In this document: positions 39,983 to 49,793 of the stretch, in pieces | How the letters are laid out: each line of letters starts with the position of its first letter | How positions within the stretch are numbered: position 1 is the first letter of the stretch | Origin: Burkholderiaceae bacterium | Lineage (GTDB): Bacteria > Pseudomonadota > Gammaproteobacteria > Burkholderiales > Burkholderiaceae_C | Assembly: GCA_017992055.1 (NCBI GenBank) | Contig: JAGOPK010000001.1 | Location: 620,001 to 684,000, forward strand | Direction: 5' to 3' | DNA length: 64,000 nucleotides | The notes under the pieces: generated by a model | The model's input: only the letters and a program-made list of their open reading frames with translations | What the model was told of the DNA's origin: nothing | Database searches by the model: none | Position numbers and translations under genes: made by a program

Positions 39983-40786
39983 ATGGACCAGGCCTCTCCG
40001 GCATCTGCGCAAGCCGCTCCCATTGCGCGCAAGGTCTGCGTGGTCACCGGCTCGTCCTCGGGCATAGGCGCCGCCACCGTGCGCCTGTATGCCGAGCGCG
40101 GCTGGAACGTGGTGGTCAACTACTCGCGCGACGCGGCGGCCGCCGAGGCCGTGGCCGAGGACTGCTGCGCCCGCGGCGCCGATGTGCTGGTGCACGCCGC
40201 CGACGTGGCCGACGATGGCCAGTGCCGCGCGCTGGCCGAGGCCGTGGCCAAGCGCTGGGGCCGCTGCGACGTGCTGGTCAACAACGCCGGCACCACCAAG
40301 TTCGTCGGCGCGCGCCACCTCGATGGCCTGGATGCGCAGGACTTCCAGCGCATCTATGCGGTCAACGTGGTCGGCGCCTTCCAGATGGTGCGTGCGCTGG
40401 AGCCGCTGCTCAAGGCCAGCGCGCCGGCGGCGGTGGTCAATGTGTCGTCGATCGCGGCGCTCACCGGCATGGGCTCGTCGATCGCCTATGCGGCCAGCAA
40501 GGGCGCGCTGAACACGCTGACGCTGGCGCTGGCGCGGGCCCTGGGCCCGGCCATCCGCGTCAATGCCATCGCGCCGGGCCTGGTGGAAACGCCCTGGCTG
40601 CAGCAGGGCCTGGGGCCCGAGCGCTATGCGGCCAGCGTGCAGGGCTACAAGGCCCGTGCCGCGCTGGCCGACATCGTCACGCCCGAGGACGTGGCGCGTG
40701 CCGCCTGGTACCTGGGCGTGGATGCGCTCAAGACCAGCGGCGAGGTGCTCAGCGTCGATGCCGGCGCCAAGCTGATCCCGCTGTAG
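39983..40786 (+). CDS. Short-chain dehydrogenase/reductase (SDR)
   Basis: A 267-residue classical SDR oxidoreductase. Cofactor motif TGSSSGIG (about residues 24-31), NNAGTT, and the catalytic NVSSIAALTGMGSSIAYAASK with Ser/Tyr/Lys are intact. The following APGLVETPW is typical. Start ATG 39983 has an AGGAGG ribosome site 9 bases upstream. Co-transcription with the enoyl-CoA hydratase suggests a role in acyl-CoA or alcohol oxidation. The substrate cannot be told. It is convergent with the flavodoxin-like gene, with 1 base between stops. Confidence 0.9.
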   Translation: MDQASPASAQAAPIARKVCVVTGSSSGIGAATVRLYAERGWNVVVNYSRDAAAAEAVAEDCCARGADVLVHAADVADDGQCRALAEAVAKRWGRCDVLVNNAGTTKFVGARHLDGLDAQDFQRIYAVNVVGAFQMVRALEPLLKASAPAAVVNVSSIAALTGMGSSIAYAASKGALNTLTLALARALGPAIRVNAIAPGLVETPWLQQGLGPERYAASVQGYKARAALADIVTPEDVARAAWYLGVDALKTSGEVLSVDAGAKLIPL

Positions 40787-40787
40787 C

Positions 40788-41339
40788 TCAGCCTGCGGTC
40801 ACCGCGGCCAGGCGCTCGCCGAAGGCCTTGGCGGTGGCGATGTCGCCGGGCACCATCTCGTCCACCGAGGCGTCCGAGGGCGTGCTGGTCATCAGGCCGG
40901 CCGACGAGGCCACGTAGTTGATGTCGTTGCGCGTGGCGGCCTTGCTGTTGCTGGGCATCATGCCGGTGCCCACCCACAGGCCGCTGTGCTGCATGGCCAG
41001 CGTGATGAAGTAGTGCAGGGTGCTGTGCTTGTCGCCGTTCATCGAGGCGCTGTTGGTGAAGCCGGCGAACAGCTTGTTCTTCCACTGCTGGGTGAACCAG
41101 GCCTTGCTGCTGGCGTCGGCGAACTTCTTGAACTGCCAGCTCACGCTGCCCATGTAGGTGGGCGAGCCGAAGACGATGGTCTTGGCCGCGGCCAGCGCTT
41201 CCCAGCCGCCTTCGGGCAGGTTGCCCTCGGCATCGATGGCGATCAGCGTGGCGGCGCTGCCGGCACCGGCGGCCACGGCCTCGGCGATCTTCTTGGTGTG
41301 GCCGTAGCCGGAGTGGTAGACGATGGCGATGCTGGACAT
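40788..41339 (-). CDS. Flavodoxin-like NAD(P)H oxidoreductase (WrbA-like)
   Basis: A 183-residue FMN-binding flavodoxin-fold protein. The phosphate loop is VYHSGYGHTKKIAEAV (about residues 7-22); the aromatic/FMN loops are FGSPTYMGSVSWQFKKF and FTNSASMNGDKHSTL. These suit NADPH-dependent FMN reductases or quinone reductases of the WrbA kind. The AAAGGAAT ribosome site precedes the ATG at 41339. It is downstream of amn on the same strand after 121 bases, so it may be separately transcribed. Confidence 0.85.
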   Translation of the reverse strand: MSSIAIVYHSGYGHTKKIAEAVAAGAGSAATLIAIDAEGNLPEGGWEALAAAKTIVFGSPTYMGSVSWQFKKFADASSKAWFTQQWKNKLFAGFTNSASMNGDKHSTLHYFITLAMQHSGLWVGTGMMPSNSKAATRNDINYVASSAGLMTSTPSDASVDEMVPGDIATAKAFGERLAAVTAG

Positions 41340-41460
41340 GGCGGATTCCTTTCGGTTCAGTGCGGCGCGGGCCTGTTCCCGCGATGACTGAAATTCTGGA
41401 GTGCCCCGCTCGGGTATTCGTCCAGCCGATTCGATGCCGGCGTTCAACGGCCGTGAATGA

Positions 41461-42996
41461 TCACTGGAATGCGACCTCGGCAAAGCTGCGCAGCTTGCGG
41501 CTGTGCAGCTGGTCGAGCCGCTGGCGGCGCAGCAGCTCCACCGCGCGGATGCCGATGCGCAGATGCTGGTCCACGCGTTCGCGGTAGAAGGCATTGGCCA
41601 TGCCCGGCAGCTTGATCTCGCCGTGCAGCGGCTTGTCCGACACGCACAGCAGGGTGCCGTAGGGCACGCGGAAGCGAAAGCCGTTGGCCGCGATGGTGGC
41701 GCTTTCCATGTCGAGGGCCACCGCGCGGCTCTGGCTGAAGCGGCGCTCGGGCCCCGGGTGCGGCAGCAGCTCCCAGTTGCGGTTGTCGGTGGAGGCCACG
41801 GTGCCGGTGCGCAGGATCTTCTTCAGCTCATAGCCTTCGAGCTGGGTCACGTCGGCGACAGCCTTTTCAAGTGCCAGCTGCACTTCGGCCAGTGCAGGGA
41901 TGGGCACCCACAGCGGCAGCTCTTCATCGAGCACATGGTCTTCGCGCACATAGCCGTGGGCCAGCACATAGTCGCCCAGCTCCTGCGTATTGCGCAGGCC
42001 GGCGCAGTGGCCCAGCATCAGCCAGGCATGGGGCCGCAGCACGGCGATGTGGTCGCTGATGTTCTTGGCGTTGGCCGGGCCGACGCCGATGTTGACCATG
42101 CTGATGCCCGAGCCGTCGGGCCGCACCAGGTGGTAGGCCGGCATCTGCGGCAGCCGCGGCGGCGGCGCGCCCAGCGCATCGTCGGGCTCGGCCGGCAGGC
42201 CGGCACGGCGCGTGACCACATTGCCCGGCTCGACGAAGGCGGTGTAGCCGTCGGAGTCGGCCGCATGCTTGGGCCAGTTGCCCAGCAGGCCGCCTTCGCC
42301 CGGGGCCTTGGCCATCATCTCGTGGCCCAGGCGCACGAACTCGTCGATGTAGAACTGGTAGTTGGTGAAGAGCACGAAGTTCTGGAAGTGCTCGGGCGCG
42401 GTGCCGGTGTAGTGGCGCAGGCGCTGCAGCGAATAGTCGACGCGCGGCGCGGTGAACAACGCCAGCGGCTGCGGATCGCGCGGGCCTGGCTCGTAGGTGC
42501 CGTTGGCAATGCCGTCGTCCATGGCCGCCAGGTCGGGCAGGTCGAACACGTCGCGCATCAGCTGGCGGCGCTCGCGGCTCATCGTGCCCTCCACATGGTC
42601 GTGCTGGGCAAACGAGAAGTGGATCGGGATCGGCTGCTTGCTCATGCCCACTTCCAGCGGGCCGCCATGGTTCTTCAGCAGCAGGTGGAACTGCTCGCGG
42701 TAGTAGTTGGCGAACAGGTCGGGCCGGGTCAGCGTGGTCTCGTAGACGCCCGGGCCGGCGACGAAACCATAGCTCAGCCGGCTGTCGGCACGGGCCACGG
42801 TGTCGGTGCGCACGCGCACAAAGGGGTAGCAGGCTCGGATGCGCTGGCCGGGGCCGCCGGGGTCCTTGCCGGCGACGAAGTCCTGCAGGCTTTGCCGCAG
42901 GTGGGCGATGCCCGTGTCGTAGATCGTCGTCGCGTGCGCCAGGGCGGCGTCGGCGTCGGTGAAGCTCTGGGTGACGATGAGTGTGGGAGTCGACAT
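41461..42996 (-). CDS. amn: AMP nucleosidase
   Basis: A 511-residue enzyme hydrolysing AMP to adenine and ribose 5-phosphate, controlling adenylate pools. The N-terminal Amn-specific domain (about residues 20-190; YPFVRVRTD, RLSYGFVAGPGVYETTLTRPDLF) is followed by a nucleoside-phosphorylase fold (GSGISMVNIGVGPANAKNISDHIAVLRPHAWLMLGHCAGLR, ALDMESATIAANGFRFRVPYGTLLCVSDKPLHGE). The length is close to E. coli Amn (484). It lies 65 bases downstream of the amino-acid transporter ATPase on the same strand. Confidence 0.95.
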   Translation of the reverse strand: MSTPTLIVTQSFTDADAALAHATTIYDTGIAHLRQSLQDFVAGKDPGGPGQRIRACYPFVRVRTDTVARADSRLSYGFVAGPGVYETTLTRPDLFANYYREQFHLLLKNHGGPLEVGMSKQPIPIHFSFAQHDHVEGTMSRERRQLMRDVFDLPDLAAMDDGIANGTYEPGPRDPQPLALFTAPRVDYSLQRLRHYTGTAPEHFQNFVLFTNYQFYIDEFVRLGHEMMAKAPGEGGLLGNWPKHAADSDGYTAFVEPGNVVTRRAGLPAEPDDALGAPPPRLPQMPAYHLVRPDGSGISMVNIGVGPANAKNISDHIAVLRPHAWLMLGHCAGLRNTQELGDYVLAHGYVREDHVLDEELPLWVPIPALAEVQLALEKAVADVTQLEGYELKKILRTGTVASTDNRNWELLPHPGPERRFSQSRAVALDMESATIAANGFRFRVPYGTLLCVSDKPLHGEIKLPGMANAFYRERVDQHLRIGIRAVELLRRQRLDQLHSRKLRSFAEVAFQ

Positions 42997-43061
42997 GGCG
43001 AATTATCGCTGCCTGCCCATGTCTGCGGCACGACAACCGGGTTTCACCGGGTGCGCATCCT

Positions 43062-43836
<775 letters not shown>

Positions 43837-43847
<11 letters not shown>

Positions 43848-44487
43848 GGTGCATGCTCCTTTCGAGCGAACGGGCGGCGGCCGACACCGGCCAGCACAGC
43901 AGGAAGTACATCAGCGCCACGCAGGCGTAGACGGTGAAGGGCTTGAACGTGGCATTGGTGATCATGGTGCCGGCCTTGGTCAGCTCGATGAAGCCGATCA
44001 CCGAGGCCAGGGCCGTGCCCTTGATGACCTGCACCAGAAAGCCCACCGTCGGCGGCACGGCCACGCGCAGCGCCTGCGGGCCGATGATGTGGCGCATGGT
44101 CTCGCCAAAGCTCAGGCCCAGGCTGTCGGCGGCCTCCCACTGGCCGCGTGGCACGGCGTCCACGCAGCCGCGCCAGATCTCGGTCAGGAAGGCGCTGCTG
44201 TACAGCGTCAGCGCCAGGCCGGCGGCCAGCCAGGGCGAGATGTTCCAGCCCAGCAGGGCCAGGCCGAAATAGGCCAGGAACAGCTGCATCAGCAGCGGCG
44301 TGCCCTGGAACAGCTGCACATAGGCGGCCACGCCGCGCTGTGCGCCGGGCAGCCGGGCCAGCCGCGCCAGCAGCAGCGCCAGGCCGACCAGGCCGCCGCC
44401 GACGAAGGCGATCAGCGACAGCGCCACCGTCCAGCGTGCGGCCAGCAGCAGGTTGCGGAAGATGTCCCAGAGCGAGAAGTCGACCAT
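43837..44487 (-). CDS. Polar amino-acid ABC transporter permease (HisM/GlnP type), distal
   Basis: A 216-residue permease. The HisMQ family three-TMR module is seen with RLPGAQRGVAAYVQLFQGTPLLMQLFLAYFGL, then SAFLTEIWRGCVDAVPRGQWEAADSLGLSFGETMRHIIGPQALRVAVP (EAA loop) and IKGTALASVIGFIELTKAG. It overlaps the ATPase gene and follows the other permease after 16 bases. The two permeases form the heterodimeric pore. Confidence 0.94.
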
Positions 44488-44503
44488 GGTGCGTTCTCCG
44501 GTG

Positions 44504-45181
44504 TCAGCGCCGCGCGCCGGCGGCGCGGCCGAAGACGAAGCGCGGCCCCAGCCAGTTCAGCGCCTGGCGCAGCGCGATCGACAGCGCCAGGTACATCACG
44601 GTGGCGACGATGAAGGCCTCGAAGGCGCGGAAGTTGCGGCTCTGGATCAGGTTGGCCGCGTAGCTCAGCTCCTGGGCCGAGATCTGGCCGCACACCGCCG
44701 AGCCCAGCATCACGATCACCATCTGGCTCACCAGGGCCGGCCACACCCGGCCGAGGGCCGGCGGCAGCACCACGCGGGTGACCACCTGCCATTCGGTCAG
44801 CGCCAGGCTGCGCGCGGCCTCCAGCTGGCCGCGTGGCGTGGACACGATGCCGGCGCGCACGATCTCGGCCGCATAGGCGCCCAGGTTGATGACCATGGCC
44901 AGCACCGAAGCCGCCTCCGGCGACAGCCGCAGCCCCAGGCTGGGCAGGCCGAAGAACAGGAAGAACAGCTGCACGATGAAGGGCGTGTTGCGGATCAGCT
45001 CCACATAACAGGCCACCACCGCGGCCAGCGGCTTCGGACCCCATGCCCGAGCCCAGCCGCAGGCCAGGCCCAGCAGCAGGCCCACGGCCGCGGCGGTCAG
45101 GCTCAGGGCCAGCGTCATGCCGGCGCCACGCAGCAGCGCCGGCCACTCGGCCAGCACCGCCATGAAGTCGAACTGGATCAT
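44504..45181 (-). CDS. Polar amino-acid ABC transporter permease (HisQ/GlnP type), proximal
   Basis: A 225-residue permease with VACYVELIRNTPFIVQLFFLFFGLPSLG, AYAAEIVRAGIVSTPRGQLEAARSLALTEWQVVTRVVLPPALGRVWP (EAA loop) and a C-terminal helix ending in a basic FVFGRAAGARR. It lies 24 bases after the binding-protein gene. Confidence 0.94.
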   Translation of the reverse strand: MIQFDFMAVLAEWPALLRGAGMTLALSLTAAAVGLLLGLACGWARAWGPKPLAAVVACYVELIRNTPFIVQLFFLFFGLPSLGLRLSPEAASVLAMVINLGAYAAEIVRAGIVSTPRGQLEAARSLALTEWQVVTRVVLPPALGRVWPALVSQMVIVMLGSAVCGQISAQELSYAANLIQSRNFRAFEAFIVATVMYLALSIALRQALNWLGPRFVFGRAAGARR

Positions 45182-45205
45182 CGCGGTGCTCCGTGGGCGG
45201 CGGGG

Positions 45206-46000
45206 TTATTGCGGCAGATCGCCGGCCGGACGGCCAAGCCACTTCTGTGCCATCTTGTCCAGGTCACCGGCGGCCTTGGCCGCGGCGATGATCTCGTTGA
45301 CCTTGGCGCGCAGCTTGTCGTCGCCCTTGGCCAGGCCGATGAAGTTGGGCGAGTCCTTCAGCACGAACTTGTATTCGGTGCCCAGCTGCGGGTTGCGCGC
45401 CATCATGTTGCCGGCCACCGAGGCCCCGGTGGCAACGGCCTGCACCTGGCCCGAGACGAAGGCCGAGACGGTGGCGTTGTTGTCCTCGAAGCGCTTGATG
45501 TCGGCGCTGGCCGGGGCGATCTTGGACAGCTCCATGTCCTCGATGGCGCCGCGCGTCACGCCCACGCTCTTGCCGGCCAGGTCGGCCGCGCCCTTGACGG
45601 CCAGGCCCTTGGCCGCGAACACGGCCTGGAAAAACGGCGAGTAGGCGGCCGTGAAGTCGATGACCTTCTCGCGCTCGGCGTTCTTGCCCAGCGTGGAGAT
45701 CACCAGGTCGGCCTTCCTGGTCTGCAGGTAGGGGATGCGGTTGGCGCTGGTCACCGGCACCAGCTCCACCTTCACGCCCAGCTTGGCGCCGATGTAGTTG
45801 GCCATGTCGATGTCCAGGCCCTGGGGCTTGAGGTCGGTGCCGACGAAGCCATAGGGCGGGAAGTCGGTGGGGATGGCGATGTTGATCTGCTTCTTGGCCA
45901 TCACCTCGTCCAGCGCCGACTGCGCCTGGGCGGCGAGTGGCGCCGCAGCGGTGGCGATCAGCGACAGGGTGGCGAGCAGGGAGCGGCGGTGCAGGTTCAT
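45206..46000 (-). CDS. Family 3 periplasmic amino-acid-binding protein
   Basis: A 264-residue solute-binding protein. A signal peptide ends at AQA-QS (about residue 26). The PBPb domain shows INIAIPTDFPPYGFVGTDLKPQGLDIDMANYIGAKLGVKVELVPV, RIPYLQTRKADLVISTLGKNAEREKVIDFTAAY and a C-terminal DKMAQKWLG. The ligand is a polar amino acid or related compound. Its start overlaps the gntR stop by 4 bases, so regulator and binding protein are translationally coupled. Confidence 0.93.
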   Translation of the reverse strand: MNLHRRSLLATLSLIATAAAPLAAQAQSALDEVMAKKQINIAIPTDFPPYGFVGTDLKPQGLDIDMANYIGAKLGVKVELVPVTSANRIPYLQTRKADLVISTLGKNAEREKVIDFTAAYSPFFQAVFAAKGLAVKGAADLAGKSVGVTRGAIEDMELSKIAPASADIKRFEDNNATVSAFVSGQVQAVATGASVAGNMMARNPQLGTEYKFVLKDSPNFIGLAKGDDKLRAKVNEIIAAAKAAGDLDKMAQKWLGRPAGDLPQ

Positions 46001-46827
46001 GGGGCCTCGCGGAGTGGCTTGGAGGTGGGGAGGGGCTCGCCGGCCTCGACCAGCGATGTGAAAAGCGTGCGCGGCCGGGCCGTGGCCTGGCGCCGGCGTG
46101 CCGCGGCCGCGCCGGGCGCGGCCATCGGCGTCAGCGCGGCGCGCAGCGGTGCCAGCGGGTCGTCGGCCTCGCCGGTGGCCGCGCGGCCCAGGTGCTCGGC
46201 CACGCTGCCGATGTGCTGGCGCAGGCGCTGCCGGGCCAGGTCCAGATCGCCGGCGGCCAGGGCCTCGACGATCAGCGCATGCTCGGCGCAGCTGGTGCTG
46301 GCCGCGTGCGTGCTCTGATAGAGGGTGGCGATCAGCGTGGTGCGCGCGGTCAGGTCCTTCAGGATCTCGGCCAGCAGGGCATTGCCCAGGCAGTCGGCCA
46401 GGCAGACATGGAAGTCGCCCAGCAGCCAGCTGCGCTCGCCGGCGTCGCCGGCACGGATGGCCGCGCGCTCCTGCGCCACATGCGCCTTCAGCCGACGCAC
46501 GGCGGCCGGCGGCGGCGGGCCGTCCAGGGTCTGCAGCAGGCCGGTCTCGATGGCCAGGCGGGCGCCGAAGGCATCACGGGCCTCGTCCAGCGAGGGCTGC
46601 ACCACGAACCAGCCACGCCGTGCATTGACCTCGACCATGCCACGCGCCGACAGCCGCGCCAGCGCCTCGCGCACCAGGGTGCGGCTGCAGCCGAACAGGT
46701 CGGCAAGGGCCTGCTCGCCCAGGCGCTGGCCCGGGGCCAGGCGGCCGGCCAGGATGGCGTCGACGATGCGGTCGGCGATCTGGTCCGGTCGGCTGGCGTC
46801 GGCGGCGTGGGCGGTGGACGGCGGCAT
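45997..46827 (-). CDS. GntR-family (FadR/FCD subfamily) regulator of the ABC operon
   Basis: A 276-residue regulator with a winged helix (about residues 15-80; [40 protein letters not shown]) and an FCD ligand domain (about 90-220; [68 protein letters not shown]) with its metal-binding His residues. About 50 Pro/Ala/Arg-rich residues extend the C-terminus. It is first gene of the operon. A palindromic site 29-47 bases upstream is the likely autoregulatory operator. Confidence 0.9.
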   Translation of the reverse strand: MPPSTAHAADASRPDQIADRIVDAILAGRLAPGQRLGEQALADLFGCSRTLVREALARLSARGMVEVNARRGWFVVQPSLDEARDAFGARLAIETGLLQTLDGPPPPAAVRRLKAHVAQERAAIRAGDAGERSWLLGDFHVCLADCLGNALLAEILKDLTARTTLIATLYQSTHAASTSCAEHALIVEALAAGDLDLARQRLRQHIGSVAEHLGRAATGEADDPLAPLRAALTPMAAPGAAAARRRQATARPRTLFTSLVEAGEPLPTSKPLREAP

Positions 46828-46855
46828 GCAGGCTTCTGGTGCACAGGCGTGGTTG

Positions 46856-46874
46856 ACAAGCCTTGTATGCAAGG
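46856..46874 (-). promoter_or_regulatory. Putative GntR/FadR-type operator
   Basis: ACAAGCCTTGTATGCAAGG contains two overlapping perfect palindromes: ACAAG-C-CTTGT (46856-46866) and CCTTG-TATG-CAAGG (46861-46874). The TTGTAT-CAA core is like operators of FCD-type GntR regulators. It sits 29 bases upstream of the gntR ATG. A plus-strand TTGACA (46853-46858 by its letters) overlaps it but lacks a partner -10. Confidence 0.55.
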
Positions 46875-46984
46875 GCGATGCCAGCGCATCCGGGCTCTGC
46901 GAACCTGCGCAGGCCCCGCCTGATACCCTTGGCTTCCTTGTGTCAACGCAGTGGCGCCCCGAAAGGGTGCGGGCTACCCGGGCC

Positions 46985-47752
46985 ATGAGCTTCTTCGCGA
47001 TCGACGTCGGCAATACCCGCCTCAAATGGGCGCAGTACGCCCATCCCCAGCCCGGTGCGCCGGTGCTGGCCCATGGCGTGGTGTTCCTGGAGCACATCGA
47101 CACCCTGGCCGAGCAGCAGTGGCGCACGCTGGCCACGCCGGGCTCGCTGCTGGGCTGCAATGTCGCCGGTGATGCGGTGCGCCGCCGGGTGGAAGAGCAG
47201 CTGGAGCTGTGGGACCTGGAGCCGCGCTGGGTGGTGTCCAGCGCCCAGGCCGCCGGCGTGACCAATGGCTACGACCACCCGGGCCGGCTGGGCACCGACC
47301 GCTTCGTGGCCCAGATCGGCGCGCGCCACCTGGTGCTGTCGCGCGGCCCGGCGCGGCCGGCCCTGGTGGTGATGGTGGGCACGGCGGTGACCGTGGATGC
47401 GCTGGACACCGGCGGCCGCTTTCTCGGCGGCCTGATCCTGCCCGGCCACGGCATCATGCTCAGCGCGCTGCAGGGCGGCACGGCCGGCCTGCGCGTGCCC
47501 ACCGGCGAGGTGCGCGAATTTCCCACCAACACCAGCGACGCGCTGACCTCTGGCGGCAACTACGCCATCACCGGCGCCATCGAGCGCATGCACCGCCACC
47601 TGGCCGCGCACTGCGGCCAGCCGCCGCTGGTGCTGATGACCGGCGGCGCCGGCTGGAAGGTGTCACCGTCGCTGGACGTGCCGCATGAGCTGCACGAGTC
47701 GCTGATCTTCGACGGCCTGCTGGCACTGCAGGCGCACCGGCTGGCGCTGTAG
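46985..47752 (+). CDS. coaX: Type III pantothenate kinase
   Basis: A 255-residue ASKHA-fold kinase that phosphorylates pantothenate, the first step of coenzyme A synthesis. Motifs are [12 protein letters not shown] (phosphate loop), [12 protein letters not shown] (pantothenate site), [24 protein letters not shown] and FPTNTSDAL. In many betaproteobacteria this gene is paired with birA; here it stands alone, divergent from gntR and convergent with hslU. ATG 46985 gives the usual [11 protein letters not shown] start. Confidence 0.95.
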   Translation: MSFFAIDVGNTRLKWAQYAHPQPGAPVLAHGVVFLEHIDTLAEQQWRTLATPGSLLGCNVAGDAVRRRVEEQLELWDLEPRWVVSSAQAAGVTNGYDHPGRLGTDRFVAQIGARHLVLSRGPARPALVVMVGTAVTVDALDTGGRFLGGLILPGHGIMLSALQGGTAGLRVPTGEVREFPTNTSDALTSGGNYAITGAIERMHRHLAAHCGQPPLVLMTGGAGWKVSPSLDVPHELHESLIFDGLLALQAHRLAL

Positions 47753-47804
47753 CGGCAGTGCGCGGCCGCTCAGCTGAGCGCCGGGCCGCCCCAAGCCAGC
47801 TGAG

Positions 47805-47821
47805 CACCCGCCCGGCGGGTG
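47805..47821. terminator. Hairpin between convergent coaX and hslU
   Basis: CACCCGC-CCG-GCGGGTG, a perfect 7-bp stem in the 102-base gap between the two stop codons, with no T-run on either side. It could serve as a bidirectional terminator. Confidence 0.5.
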
Positions 47822-47854
47822 GCGACGCGTACCCGCGGCGCCGGGTGCCCCAGT

Positions 47855-49180
47855 TCAGAGGATGTAGCGAGACAGGTCCTCGTTGGCCGCCAGCTCGCCG
47901 AGCTTGGCATCGACCAGGGCGGCATCGATGGCCACGGTCTGGCCCTGCAGCCGCGGCGCATCGAAGCTGATGTCGTCGAGCAGCCGCTCCAGCACCGTGG
48001 CCAGGCGGCGCGCGCCGATGTTCTCGGTGCGCTCGTTCACATCGTGGGCGATCTGCGCCAGCCGGCGGATGGCCTCGGGCGTCAGCTCCAGCGTCACGCC
48101 CTCGGTGGCCAGCAGGGCCTGGTACTGCTTGACCAGGCTGGCATGGGTGCTGGTGAGGATGGCCTCGAAGTCGTCCACGCTCAGCGAGCCCAGCTCGACG
48201 CGGATCGGAAAACGGCCCTGCAGCTCGGGGATCAGGTCGCTGGGCTTGGCCAGGTGGAAGGCGCCCGAGGCGATGAACAGGATGTGGTCGGTCTTGACCA
48301 TGCCGTGCTTGGTGCTGACGGTCGTGCCCTCCACCAGCGGCAGCAGGTCGCGCTGCACGCCCTGGCGGCTGACCTCGGCGCCCGAACCCTCGGCCCGCGA
48401 GGCCACCTTGTCGATCTCGTCGATGAACACGATGCCGTTGTTCTCGGCGTTGTGCAGGGCGGCGGTCTTGATCTCGTCGTCGTTGACCAGCTTGGCCGCC
48501 TCTTCATCGACCAGCAGCTTCAGCGCCTCGGCGATCTTCAGCTTGCGCGTCTTCTTCTTGCCCTGGCCCATCTGCGAGAACAGGCCCTTCAGCTGCTCGG
48601 CCATCTCCTCCATGCCCGGCGGGGTCATGATGTCGACACCGGCGCGCGGCTCGACCAGGTCCAGCTCGATCTCCTTGTCGTCGAGCTGGCCCTCGCGCAG
48701 CTTCTTGCGGAAGGCCTGGCGCGCGGCGCCGTCGCGCGGCGGCTCGGCGTCACCAAAGCCCGAGCGCGGCGGCGGCACCAGCACGTCGAGGATGCGGTCT
48801 TCGGCGGCGTCCTCGGCGCGGGCGCGCTGGCGCTTCATCGCCGCCTCGCGCTCCTGCTTGACGGCCATGTCCACCAGGTCGCGCACGATGGTGTCCACGT
48901 CCTTGCCGACATAGCCGACCTCGGTGAACTTGGTCGCCTCCACCTTGATGAAGGGCGCATCGGCCAGCTTGGCCAGGCGGCGCGCGATCTCGGTCTTGCC
49001 CACGCCGGTGGGGCCGATCATCAGGATGTTCTTGGGCGTGATCTCGGTGCGCAGCTTCTCGTCCACCTGCTGGCGGCGCCAGCGGTTGCGCAACGCAATG
49101 GCCACCGCCCGCTTGGCCGCGGCCTGGCCGACGATGTGGCGGTCGAGTTCGGAGACGATCTCCTGCGGCGTCATGCTCAT
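47855..49180 (-). CDS. hslU: ATP-dependent protease ATPase subunit HslU
   Basis: A 441-residue AAA+ unfoldase of the HslUV (ClpYQ) protease. Walker [10 protein letters not shown] (about residues 57-65), the pore loop GYVGKDVD, Walker [10 protein letters not shown], sensor regions [11 protein letters not shown] and [12 protein letters not shown], and the conserved C-terminus DEDLSRYIL-like NEDLSRYIL, which inserts into HslV, are all present. The I-domain spans about 110-245. Its start overlaps the hslV stop by 4 bases. Confidence 0.97.
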   Translation of the reverse strand: MSMTPQEIVSELDRHIVGQAAAKRAVAIALRNRWRRQQVDEKLRTEITPKNILMIGPTGVGKTEIARRLAKLADAPFIKVEATKFTEVGYVGKDVDTIVRDLVDMAVKQEREAAMKRQRARAEDAAEDRILDVLVPPPRSGFGDAEPPRDGAARQAFRKKLREGQLDDKEIELDLVEPRAGVDIMTPPGMEEMAEQLKGLFSQMGQGKKKTRKLKIAEALKLLVDEEAAKLVNDDEIKTAALHNAENNGIVFIDEIDKVASRAEGSGAEVSRQGVQRDLLPLVEGTTVSTKHGMVKTDHILFIASGAFHLAKPSDLIPELQGRFPIRVELGSLSVDDFEAILTSTHASLVKQYQALLATEGVTLELTPEAIRRLAQIAHDVNERTENIGARRLATVLERLLDDISFDAPRLQGQTVAIDAALVDAKLGELAANEDLSRYIL

Positions 49181-49728
49181 GCCAGCACCTCGATGGTGTG
49201 GTTCTGGTTGGTGTAGATGCAGATCTCGCCGGCAATCACCAGGCTCTGCTTGACGATGTCGGCCGCGCCCAGCTCGGTGTGCTGCACCAGGGCGCGTGCG
49301 GCGGCCTGGGCATAGGCGCCACCCGAGCCGATGGCCACGATGCCCAGCTCGGGTTCCAGCACGTCGCCGTTGCCGGTGATGATCAGGCTGCTGTCGCGGT
49401 CGGCCACGGCCAGCATGGCCTCCAGGCGGCGCAGCACGCGGTCGGTGCGCCAGTCCTTGGTCAGCTCGATGGCCGCGCGCTGCAAATGGCCCTGGTGCTT
49501 TTCCAGCTTGGCCTCGAAGCGCTCGAACAGCGTGAAGGCGTCGGCCGTGGCCCCGGCAAAGCCGGCCAGCACCTGCTCGCGGTAGAGCTTGCGCACCTTG
49601 CGCGCGCTGGCCTTGACGACGATGTGGCCCAGCGTGACCTGGCCGTCGCCGCCGAGCGCGACCTGCCAGCGCCCGTCGGGCAGGCGGCGGCGCGCCGAGA
49701 CGATGGTGGTGCCGTGGAAGGGTTCCAT
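49177..49728 (-). CDS. hslV: ATP-dependent protease proteolytic subunit HslV
   Basis: A 183-residue threonine peptidase. The conserved TTIVSARR N-terminus, with the catalytic threonine, is preceded by six residues MEPFHG, so Thr7 must be freed by processing. Betaproteobacterial HslV commonly has such a short MExFHG leader. [29 protein letters not shown] and [15 protein letters not shown] follow. Order hslV-hslU is universal. A STAS-like gene lies 65 bases upstream. Confidence 0.96.
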   Translation of the reverse strand: MEPFHGTTIVSARRRLPDGRWQVALGGDGQVTLGHIVVKASARKVRKLYREQVLAGFAGATADAFTLFERFEAKLEKHQGHLQRAAIELTKDWRTDRVLRRLEAMLAVADRDSSLIITGNGDVLEPELGIVAIGSGGAYAQAAARALVQHTELGAADIVKQSLVIAGEICIYTNQNHTIEVLA

Positions 49729-49793
49729 GGGGAGGGGGAGGCAGGGGAAAGGGAGAACCTGGGGGCGGCGCACCGCCTTCCAAGACCGGCGGC

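Noticed and set aside
46853-46880. Plus-strand TTGACA as the -35 of coaX.
   Set aside because: No acceptable -10 follows at 16-18 bases; the hexamer overlaps the GntR-type palindrome instead.
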